Positions 48,708 to 55,775 of a DNA stretch of 64,000 nucleotides are shown one piece after another. The notes below the pieces were generated by a model. The model was not told where the DNA came from. It saw nothing but the letters and a program-made list of their open reading frames with translations, and did no database searches. The stretch's first letter is position 1. Each line of letters starts with the position of its first letter. Source of the stretch: Citrobacter portucalensis. Its GTDB lineage: Bacteria; Pseudomonadota; Gammaproteobacteria; Enterobacterales; Enterobacteriaceae. Where the stretch lies: contig NZ_MVFY01000018.1 of assembly GCF_002042885.1 (NCBI RefSeq), forward strand, positions 1 to 64,000, read 5' to 3'. Made by a program: the position numbers and the translations under genes.

Positions 48708-49571
48708 TTAGCAGTCGGTCAGCGTGGAGACCGCCGAATCACCGTCACCGCCGGTACTTAACTTGCGGCGCGCCTGTGATCTGCTTTCGGTGTTTTCCAG
48801 CGTGGTGGTCAGGGTGCTGAATTGCTGCGAGGTGGCGTCGGCCTGTTCGGCGAGCGCTTTTTTGACGTCGGCGAGTTCGGCTTCAATAGCACTGAAACGC
48901 ACCTCGGCGCTTTCGCCGCCGGTCTGCACCCGCTCGGCGATGGCGGTCACGGCTTCATGTACATCACCGAAACGCGCATCGTCGTCAGTCTGTTTACGGC
49001 TGAAGATGCCTTTCACGGTGTCGCTGAGTCTGGTCAGCAGGGTGTCGGGCAGGTCTTCGAATTCCAGCTCGGCAAGGGTTGCCACTGAGAAGAAATTCTC
49101 AGGGCTGGCTTTAAATCGGTTGAGGGGGTTGTGTTTCGCGGTACGGCAAAACTCAAGATATTCAGTACCGAGGCTTGCCGGGTCGTCAGTGACGGCCAGA
49201 CCAACCAGATAGCATTTGCCGCTGTTGGCAAAGTTCGGTTGAATTTCCATTGAGGTATAGACTTTTTGTCCTGCCTTATTCATCGCGACGAGGTCATCGG
49301 TCGGCGTGATTTTGGCAAACAATGCCAGCTTGCCATTGAGCGCTGAATCATCGTCAATAACTTCGGCTTTCAGCTCAGCCACATCGCCATAGCGTTTAAA
49401 TACGCTGTCAGGCAACAGGCCGCGCAGGTGCTCGAGGTTAATACGGCAACCGTAGACGCGCGGGTCATACGAATCAGCCATCTCCTGAATATCAGTCGCA
49501 CTGATGACGCGACCGTCGCAGGTGTCCCCCTCGACGCCGATGCGAAACCATTTCGAAATTTTTTTAGCCAT
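48708..49571 (-). CDS. O: Capsid scaffold and maturation protease gpO
   Basis: The 287-residue protein has the P2 O protease domain with the triad Asp19 (TCDGRV), His48 (LEHLRG) and Ser107 (VYTSMEIQ), at the same positions as in P2. The C-terminal half is a coiled-coil scaffold (VTAIAERVQTGGESAEVRFSAIEAEL). It is the first gene of the O-N-M-L-X-lysis operon, divergent from P. Confidence 0.96.
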   Translation of the reverse strand: MAKKISKWFRIGVEGDTCDGRVISATDIQEMADSYDPRVYGCRINLEHLRGLLPDSVFKRYGDVAELKAEVIDDDSALNGKLALFAKITPTDDLVAMNKAGQKVYTSMEIQPNFANSGKCYLVGLAVTDDPASLGTEYLEFCRTAKHNPLNRFKASPENFFSVATLAELEFEDLPDTLLTRLSDTVKGIFSRKQTDDDARFGDVHEAVTAIAERVQTGGESAEVRFSAIEAELADVKKALAEQADATSQQFSTLTTTLENTESRSQARRKLSTGGDGDSAVSTLTDC

Positions 49572-49735
49572 GAGTCAGGTGTCCTGAGTTGGGTTATCGG
49601 GTCGGATGTAGTTTCCCGACTCCCTCCCTCGTCAGCCACCGGTTACAGAAGTGCAACCCCTGACACAACAGGGGGTTAGCGATTCATCCCCCCTGAATCT
49701 TTAGCCTTGCCGTGTACTCATCACAGTGAGGTTTT

Positions 49736-51505
49736 ATGACCACTACCAACGACACATCACTACTCAGCGACCCGCGCCGACAGGCCGCGCTTTTGTTCTG
49801 GCAGGGCTATTCCGTGCCACAAATCGCGGAGCAGTTACAGGTCAAGCGCCCCACGGTGCAGAGCTGGAAACAGCGTGATAAATGGGAAGAAACCGCCCCG
49901 TTAAATCGGGTCGAATTCACGCTCGAGGCGCGACTCATTCAGCTCTATGCAAAGCCAGACCTGACGGCTCACGACTTTAAGGTCGCGGATTTTCTGGCGC
50001 GCCAGATGGAGCGCCTCGCGCGGGTTAACCGTTACGGCCAGACCGGCAACGAAGCGGATTTAAACCCGAACGTGGCCAACCGCAACAAAGGGGAAAAGAA
50101 GAAGCCGAAAAAGAATTTTTTCAGCGAAGAGGCTATCGAGAAACTCGAAGAGATTTTCCTCGAGCAGTCTTTCGACTATCAGCTCGAGTGGTGGCGCGCG
50201 GGACTGGCGCACCGCATCAGGCACATCCTGAAATCGCGACAGATTGGTGCGACGTTCTATTTTGCACGTGAGGCGCTGTTACAGGCGCTGAAGACCGGTC
50301 ACAACCAGATATTTTTATCGGCCAGTAAGACACAGGCCTACGTGTTCCGTAAATACATCATCGCCTTTGCCCGACAGGTTGACGTCGAGCTTACCGGCGA
50401 CCCGATTGTGCTCGGCAACAATGGCGCGGAGCTGATGTTTCTCGGTACCAATGCCAACACGGCACAGAGTCACAACGGTGACCTGTATGTCGACGAAATT
50501 TTCTGGATCCCCAACTTTCAGAAACTGAAGCGCGTCGCCGGTGGCATGTCGTCACAGGAGCATTTACGCACGACCTATTTTTCGACCCCCTCATCGCTGG
50601 CGCACGGCGCTTACCCGTTCTGGTCGGGTGAGCAGTTCAACAAGGGGCGCTCAGACAAGAGCGAGCGCGTCGATATCGATATCAGTCACGCCGCACTCGC
50701 GAAGGGCGTCGCCTGTTCTGACGGCCAGTGGCGACAGATTGTCACCATCGAGGACGCACTCGCCAAAGGGTGCACACTGTTCAACATCGATACGCTGAAG
50801 CGCGAGAACAGTGTCGATGAGTTCCGCAACCTGTTTATGTGCGAGTTCGTCGACGATAAAGCGTCGGTATTCCCGTTCGAAGAGCTGCAACGCTGCATGG
50901 TCGACAGCCTCGAGAAATGGGAGGACTACGCGCCATTTGCCGACCGGCCATTCGGTCACCGCCCGGTGTGGATTGGCTACGACCCGTCATTACGTGGCGA
51001 CAGTGCCGGGTGCGTCGTCATCGCGCCGCCGGTCGTTGCCGGGGGCAAATTCCGCATCCTCGAGCGCCACCAGTGGAAAGGGATGGACTTCGCCCAACAG
51101 GCCGAATCCATTCGCGAGCTCACACAAAAATACACCGTGGAATATATCGGCATCGATGCAACCGGGCTCGGTCAGGGCGTCTTCCAGCTCGTGCGCTCGT
51201 TCTACCCGGCCGCGCGTGAAATCCGCTACACGCCGGAAATGAAAACCGCAATGGTGCTCAAAGCCAAAGACACCATTCGCCGTGGGTGCCTCGAGTACGA
51301 CGTCAGCGCGACCGATATCACGCAGTCATTTATGTCTATCCGCAAAACCATGACCAGCAGCGGACGCAGCTCGACCTATGAGGCCAGCCGCACCGAGGAA
51401 GCCAGTCACGCCGATCTCGCCTGGGCAACCATGCACGTATTAATCAATGAGCCGCTGACCGCCGCGACCGGTGAGCAGTCATCCAGCATCATGGAGTGGA
51501 ACTAA
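49736..51505 (+). CDS. P: Terminase large subunit gpP
   Basis: The 589-residue packaging ATPase matches P2 gpP. An N-terminal HTH (YSVPQIAEQLQVKRPTVQSWKQRD, about 26-50) is followed by the ATPase core with SRQIGATFYFARE (Walker A region, about 164-176) and LYVDEIFW (Walker B, about 250), then the nuclease-like domain (IGYDPSLRGDSAGCVV; GIDATGLGQGVFQLV). It is transcribed rightward, opposite to O, and overlaps Q by one base. Confidence 0.96.
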   Translation: MTTTNDTSLLSDPRRQAALLFWQGYSVPQIAEQLQVKRPTVQSWKQRDKWEETAPLNRVEFTLEARLIQLYAKPDLTAHDFKVADFLARQMERLARVNRYGQTGNEADLNPNVANRNKGEKKKPKKNFFSEEAIEKLEEIFLEQSFDYQLEWWRAGLAHRIRHILKSRQIGATFYFAREALLQALKTGHNQIFLSASKTQAYVFRKYIIAFARQVDVELTGDPIVLGNNGAELMFLGTNANTAQSHNGDLYVDEIFWIPNFQKLKRVAGGMSSQEHLRTTYFSTPSSLAHGAYPFWSGEQFNKGRSDKSERVDIDISHAALAKGVACSDGQWRQIVTIEDALAKGCTLFNIDTLKRENSVDEFRNLFMCEFVDDKASVFPFEELQRCMVDSLEKWEDYAPFADRPFGHRPVWIGYDPSLRGDSAGCVVIAPPVVAGGKFRILERHQWKGMDFAQQAESIRELTQKYTVEYIGIDATGLGQGVFQLVRSFYPAAREIRYTPEMKTAMVLKAKDTIRRGCLEYDVSATDITQSFMSIRKTMTSSGRSSTYEASRTEEASHADLAWATMHVLINEPLTAATGEQSSSIMEWN

Positions 51506-52542
51506 TGAGCAAGAAACGCAACAAACGCCAGCAGCCGCCGCGCACCCAAAACCACACCGCCGCACCGGCTCAGAGCATGGAAGCATTCACCTTTGGTGAG
51601 CCGACGCCGGTACTCGACCGCCGCGATATTCTCGATTACGTCGAGTGTATCGATAACGGCCAGTGGTACGAGCCGCCGGTGAGCTTTTCCGGGCTGGCGA
51701 AGAGCATGCGCGCCGCCGTGCACCACAGTTCACCGATTTACGTGAAGCGTAATATTCTGGTGTCGACCTACATCCCGCACCCGCTGTTATCCCGTCAGGA
51801 CTTCACCCGGTTTGCGCTCGACTATCTGGTGTTTGGTAATGCGTTTATCGAAGAGCGTCGCAGCCTGACCGGCAAGCCGTTAAAACTGGAAACCTCACCG
51901 GCGAAATACACCCGCCGTGGCATCGAGGATGACGTTTACTGGTACATTCAGAGCTACACACAGCCGCACCAGTTCGCGCCCGGCTCCGTCTTCCACCTGC
52001 TCGAGCCCGATATTAATCAGGAGCTTTACGGGATGCCGGAATACCTGAGCGCACTCAATTCAGCCTGGCTGAATGAATCGGCGACCCTGTTCCGTCGCAA
52101 GTATTATCAGAACGGCGCGCATGCGGGTTACATCATGTATGTGACCGACGCCGCGCAAAGCAGCACCGACGTCGAGGCACTGCGAAAGGCGATGCGTGAC
52201 TCGAAAGGGCTCGGCAATTTTAAGAATCTGTTTTTCTATGCGCCGAATGGTAAAGCCGACGGGATTAAAATTGTGCCACTGAGCGAAGTCGCCACGAAGG
52301 ATGATTTTTTTAATATCAAGAAAGTCAGCGCTGGCGACCTTCTCGACGCACATCGCATCCCATTCCAGTTAATGGGCGGCAAACCTGAGAACGTCGGCTC
52401 AGTGGGTGACGTTGAGAAGGTGGCAAAGGTCTTTGTGCGTAACGAGCTGACCCCGCTACAGGCGCGGTTTATGGAGTTGAACGAATGGGCGGGTGAAGAA
52501 ATTATCCGCTTTGAAAAATATAGCCTCGCCGACGACGAGTAA
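51505..52542 (+). CDS. Q: Portal protein gpQ
   Basis: The 345-residue product matches the P2 portal family (DRRDILDYVECIDNGQWYEPPVSFSGLAKSMRAAVHHSSPI). It forms the dodecameric channel at one capsid vertex. The start at 51505 overlaps the gpP stop (TAATG). The cos site lies about 180 bases downstream. Confidence 0.95.
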   Translation: MSKKRNKRQQPPRTQNHTAAPAQSMEAFTFGEPTPVLDRRDILDYVECIDNGQWYEPPVSFSGLAKSMRAAVHHSSPIYVKRNILVSTYIPHPLLSRQDFTRFALDYLVFGNAFIEERRSLTGKPLKLETSPAKYTRRGIEDDVYWYIQSYTQPHQFAPGSVFHLLEPDINQELYGMPEYLSALNSAWLNESATLFRRKYYQNGAHAGYIMYVTDAAQSSTDVEALRKAMRDSKGLGNFKNLFFYAPNGKADGIKIVPLSEVATKDDFFNIKKVSAGDLLDAHRIPFQLMGGKPENVGSVGDVEKVAKVFVRNELTPLQARFMELNEWAGEEIIRFEKYSLADDE

Positions 52543-52897
52543 CCCCACCCACAGCCGCCCGTCGTGGCGGCTTTACCCCCACCGAACACAGCACCCTCAG
52601 CGCCACGACAAGCCGTCGCCGCTTCGCTTCATCTCGTGACTCACCCACAACCACAACAACGCCACAGAGACGCGCTCAGGCGCTGAATAAATAAATTAAA
52701 TCCCACGCTCAGCGCGCAATGCTATCCCCGCCTCGCCTGCCCGCTTGATGGGTCGGTTTTAATGCAGGTGCATTTATCCGGTAAAGCAGCCATAGCACTA
52801 GTAATGTGTCCTGTCAGTTTGATATGAAAATGCATGCAAACTCATGCATAGTCGGGATACGCTCCTCAATGCACACGATTAAACCTTAATATGCACC
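52543..52897. other. Non-coding region with the phage packaging site
   Basis: These 355 bases after Q contain no convincing gene. They include the cos site listed separately. Q has no clear terminator here. The right part is AT-rich with ATGCATGC-type short repeats (about 52833-52852). Confidence 0.7.
52719..52737 (-). other. cos site of the phage
   Basis: The minus strand reads GGCGAGGCGGGGATAGCAT. The cohesive end of P2 as I know it is GGCGAGGCGGGGAAAGCAC, differing at two bases; 186 is similar. Its place downstream of the portal gene equals that in P2. It is cut by the gpP/gpM terminase. Confidence 0.9.
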
Positions 52898-53302
52898 TCA
52901 GAAAGACAATCGCTGAGACTTACATAGAATGAGCTCAGGTACATTGATAGCATAAATGCCCTTTTGTGCTACAGCCTTCGGCTTATTTTCAATCTTTCTT
53001 ATATTTTCGAGCTCCCAAATATAATAACCCTTTTTCCATTTCCTACCTAAGGTCACTTCATTTGACCGTTGAAGGTAATCATTATACGTCCAATCATATA
53101 CCGTAAAAATATCAACCAACGCTAATGCAACACCGTCGGGGTCGGAATCACCATCATTCAAATACTTATTATTCTGCACTAACAATAAATCATAAATAGG
53201 TAACTCGGGAGGAAGCCAAGATCGAATTTCAACACTTTTGCAACCTAACAATATATTATCAACTGCCGGACTTACAATCGAAAGGGCAGAATATTCTCTC
53301 AT
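52898..53302 (-). CDS. ASCH-domain protein 1
   Basis: The 134-residue protein shows the ASCH pattern: YSALSIVSPAVDNILLGCKSVEIRSW at the N-terminus (the GxKxxExR core), a beta stretch ending VALALVDIFTVYDW, and KGYYIWELENIRKI near the C-terminus. ASCH domains belong to the PUA-like fold and bind RNA or modified nucleosides. The start at 53302 is a choice among three close ATGs; a TTG at 53368 is less likely. It is divergent from the NTPase gene. Confidence 0.75.
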   Translation of the reverse strand: MREYSALSIVSPAVDNILLGCKSVEIRSWLPPELPIYDLLLVQNNKYLNDGDSDPDGVALALVDIFTVYDWTYNDYLQRSNEVTLGRKWKKGYYIWELENIRKIENKPKAVAQKGIYAINVPELILCKSQRLSF

Positions 53303-53386
53303 TTTCATCACCATTACTATTGAAACTACCGCGCATCCATGATACTTCTTTTCATACCAAGAACACAATGAGACTTAGGAGGGTAT

Positions 53387-53902
53387 ATGATTTTATTTAT
53401 CGCGGGAGCCCACGCCGTTGGGAAAAGTTATTTATGCGGAAAATTTGTTGAAAATCATAACATTGCACATCATAGCGCCAGTAGTTTAATAGCAAAAGGA
53501 AGAACAGAAAACTGGGGGATAGATAAGAAAACAGACGACGCTGAAGAAAATCAAAAAATACTAATAGAACAATTAACTAATTTCAAAAAAACAGAACAAG
53601 ATCTTCTTCTTGATGGTCACTTTGTATTACTTTCAAAAGAAAATAAATTTATCGAGCTTAACCATTCAATATTTCATGATATGGAAATAGATGGAATAAT
53701 TCTTGTGGAATCCGATGAAGACACAATATTAAAAAGATTTATAGAGCGAAAAGCTAATATTAGTTTTTCTCCGAAAGAGATTATGGCACTTGAACGTAAG
53801 AATGCAATTGCCGTCGCAAAAGAGTTAAAAATCCCATTAGTAATTCTAAACTCACCATCGAAAGAATGTTTTAGCGAAATTGTAGAATCAATTCTTTCCT
53901 AA
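53387..53902 (+). CDS. Small P-loop NTPase / nucleoside-kinase-like protein
   Basis: The 171-residue protein starts MILFIAGAHAVGKSYLCGKF. GAHAVGKS (residues 7-14) is a Walker A, and a hydrophobic strand ending in DGHF (about residues 70-80) is a Walker B-like region. The LxRxxxR-like helix LKRFIERKAN resembles the LID of adenylate-kinase-type enzymes. The substrate is unknown. It is the only plus-strand gene of the cargo cluster, 84 bases from the divergent ASCH gene, so they may share a control region. Confidence 0.8.
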   Translation: MILFIAGAHAVGKSYLCGKFVENHNIAHHSASSLIAKGRTENWGIDKKTDDAEENQKILIEQLTNFKKTEQDLLLDGHFVLLSKENKFIELNHSIFHDMEIDGIILVESDEDTILKRFIERKANISFSPKEIMALERKNAIAVAKELKIPLVILNSPSKECFSEIVESILS

Positions 53903-53932
53903 AAATAACGAGCGCAGTGCGCTCGTATATAA

Positions 53933-54304
53933 TTAGATGTATCGAAACGATTGCGGAGGAACGGCACCCGGTACAAGCTCATGAAGTTTCATAGGAATAT
54001 CATATCGTTTTGGATTTTTTACCTGAATGGCAAACCCACGTTCTCTTTCAGAAAAATAGCTATCAAAGAAATCTCTAGAAATCCCTGCATAACGTTTTGT
54101 TTTTTTCCACAACTCGGTTGGGTCAAGAGCTAAGATACCATCGATCTCAAATTCCCCGATCACTTTCCCTACTGGCATTGTCGCATAAATGACAACCGTT
54201 TTAACATCTTTATTTCTAAAAATGCTTTTTCGAAACTCATATTTTTTATTACCCAAGAGGATAGATTCAGCATACTCTGGCTTAATCGACAATAAGACTT
54301 TCAT
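53933..54304 (-). CDS. ASCH-domain protein 2 (COG4933-like)
   Basis: The 123-residue protein MKVLLSIKPEYAESILLGNKKYEFRKSIF... has the ASCH core GNKKYEFRK, then VKTVVIYATMPVGKVIGEFEI and a C-terminal YDIPMKLHEL. These features match small ASCH proteins grouped as predicted RNA-binding or regulatory proteins. Its start overlaps the end of the PUA/EVE-like gene by 23 bases, so the two are probably translated together. Confidence 0.82.
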   Translation of the reverse strand: MKVLLSIKPEYAESILLGNKKYEFRKSIFRNKDVKTVVIYATMPVGKVIGEFEIDGILALDPTELWKKTKRYAGISRDFFDSYFSERERGFAIQVKNPKRYDIPMKLHELVPGAVPPQSFRYI

Positions 54305-54863
54305 TAACTCCTCCGGCCTTAAGGATCTCGGTCAAATGATCATTGGTAAGCTTCAAAAAACCCCAATAATCACTATCCGTATAACCAGTAATATCCATAA
54401 GGCTCTGCCTGATAATTTTTTTCTTCAATGGAAAATTATAGCTGAACTTTACAATAAATGGGTAATTTTTTTTACGGTATAGATCATTCAACTCTGCATC
54501 ACTAAAAACACTATATGGTGCACAATATGCTTTAAAATCAGCGAGAGACGAAAATTCGTGAATGTTTCTGTATTCTTCGACCACACAAATTGAAGTGGCT
54601 ACTGAGCGATATTTTGCGCTCCCTTGCCCATCACTCGTACGATAAATCAACAAATTATCACCCTTGCGGAGGTTCGGCACCCCATACATTTTGGTTAAAT
54701 ACACTTTATGAATACTATTTGAATAAGAGACATCTTCGATGATAGATTCGCTTTCATTGCGAAGTATTGACTCTGGGAAAAGACGTGTATGCCATACAGG
54801 ATAAATCCCTAATAAGAAATTCCGTTCCTGCATTTTTATCATCGGGTAATTTTTGTAATCCAT
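54282..54863 (-). CDS. PUA/EVE-like protein of the cargo operon
   Basis: The 193-residue product is not recognised with certainty. The middle has LRKGDNLLIYRTSDGQGSAKYRSVATSICVVEEY, a strand pattern of PUA/EVE-like domains in which a GD turn is followed by a regulated binding loop. The start at 54863 follows GGAGA at 8 bases and lies 2 bases after the GNAT stop. Sandwiched between a GNAT and an ASCH gene it looks like the middle part of a fused three-domain protein split into separate genes. Confidence 0.72.
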   Translation of the reverse strand: MDYKNYPMIKMQERNFLLGIYPVWHTRLFPESILRNESESIIEDVSYSNSIHKVYLTKMYGVPNLRKGDNLLIYRTSDGQGSAKYRSVATSICVVEEYRNIHEFSSLADFKAYCAPYSVFSDAELNDLYRKKNYPFIVKFSYNFPLKKKIIRQSLMDITGYTDSDYWGFLKLTNDHLTEILKAGGVNESLIVD

Positions 54864-54865
54864 TG

Positions 54866-55336
54866 TCAATCTCTCCAAATAAAATCTTTTAAATAGACAC
54901 CTTCATTTCCACTCGGCGTTTCTTTATTTTTCCTTGATATCAACCTGAATCCATACCGAGTCAATAGACCGATCAATCCTTGATGCTTATCAAAAATAGT
55001 AACATATATTTCATCCACATCTTGTAGAGATGCGAAGTCAAATATTTTACGTACAAACCGCTCCCCTAATTTTGTACCGTGAGCATCAATTTTAAAGGTT
55101 CCACATTTAATACGTAATTTTCTTGGATATTGAGGGGTACAGTCAGACAGTTCTTCATCTTCAACCTTAAGATAAAGAAAGCCATCTATAAGTTGACGTT
55201 CATTGAATGAAACATATGCTTTTTCATTACCTTTTCTTACAAACCACTCTTCAAATTCTGGATAATCTTCTTTCAGAGAATCAAAAAAAATATCAGATAA
55301 ATTGATATCCTTAAAATGCCTATATTCAAGCGCCAT
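54866..55336 (-). CDS. GNAT-like N-acetyltransferase of the cargo operon
   Basis: The 156-residue protein has the GNAT layout in its second half: a strand (LRIKCGTFKID), a helix after AHGTKLGERFVRKIFDFA, then VDEIYVTIFDKHQGLIGLLTRYGFRLISRK. The acetyl-CoA pyrophosphate loop is degenerate (AHGTKLGE instead of Q/RxxGxG/A), so catalysis is likely but not certain. AAGGA precedes the start at 55336. It is the first gene of a GNAT/PUA-like/ASCH operon. Confidence 0.8.
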   Translation of the reverse strand: MALEYRHFKDINLSDIFFDSLKEDYPEFEEWFVRKGNEKAYVSFNERQLIDGFLYLKVEDEELSDCTPQYPRKLRIKCGTFKIDAHGTKLGERFVRKIFDFASLQDVDEIYVTIFDKHQGLIGLLTRYGFRLISRKNKETPSGNEGVYLKDFIWRD

Positions 55337-55447
55337 TCTATGTTCCTTCATTGCTGTGAGTATCCTTGACAAACTTACGGCAAACACTTTCTCAAGTAAA
55401 TCCCAACGAGTTGACGCGACATAGAATTCTCTAACTTTTTAAATGGA

Positions 55448-55657
55448 TCACAGTTCAGTAAAGTCACAATCGTCGACCTTGCCTGTAGAAAAAGTGACCA
55501 TGAATTTTTTATTTTTTAAGACCTCCCCTTTTGCCAATACAGCTATCAAATCTAGTGCAATCTCACGATCTCTTTCCTGACAAGCACCTTCAGTTGTTAG
55601 GCGCGCAATCATCTCGACCCGTTCAATCATGACTTGCTTGTTCAACTCTTTATCCAC
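55448..55657 (-). CDS. LexA-controlled small gene, possible Tum-like antirepressor
   Basis: The 69-residue product (VDKELNKQVMIERVEMIARLTTEGACQ...) is mostly helical and ends in an acidic DDCDFTEL. GTG at 55657 is preceded by GGTGGAGG. A perfect LexA box lies 20-36 bases ahead. In phage 186 a LexA-controlled gene in this part of the genome encodes Tum, which inactivates CI after DNA damage. Position, control and the 186-type CI suggest the same role. Similarity to Tum itself could not be confirmed from the sequence. Confidence 0.72.
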   Translation of the reverse strand: MDKELNKQVMIERVEMIARLTTEGACQERDREIALDLIAVLAKGEVLKNKKFMVTFSTGKVDDCDFTEL

Positions 55658-55677
55658 ACAACCTCCACCACGAGACA

Positions 55678-55693
55678 CTGTATAAACATACAG
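55678..55693 (-). promoter_or_regulatory. LexA (SOS) box
   Basis: On the minus strand CTGTATGTTTATACAG is a perfect CTGT-N8-ACAG operator. It overlaps the -10 region of a likely promoter whose -35 is TTGCCA (about 55704-55709). A weaker half-site, CTGTATGTACAT, lies further upstream near 55745. Confidence 0.88.
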
Positions 55694-55775
55694 TATCACG
55701 TATTGGCAAAAGGTGTGAAGAAATAAATCACAGTTAAATACACTGTATGTACATGATATGGATGAATATTCATGG

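Noticed and set aside
49647-49670. Ogr site between O and P
   Set aside because: Only the right half ACAACA is good; the left half matches poorly, so it was not listed as a feature.
55448-55657. DinI-family identity for the LexA-controlled gene
   Set aside because: The sequence lacks the DinI pattern (acidic C-terminal helix with W); only the regulation is similar.
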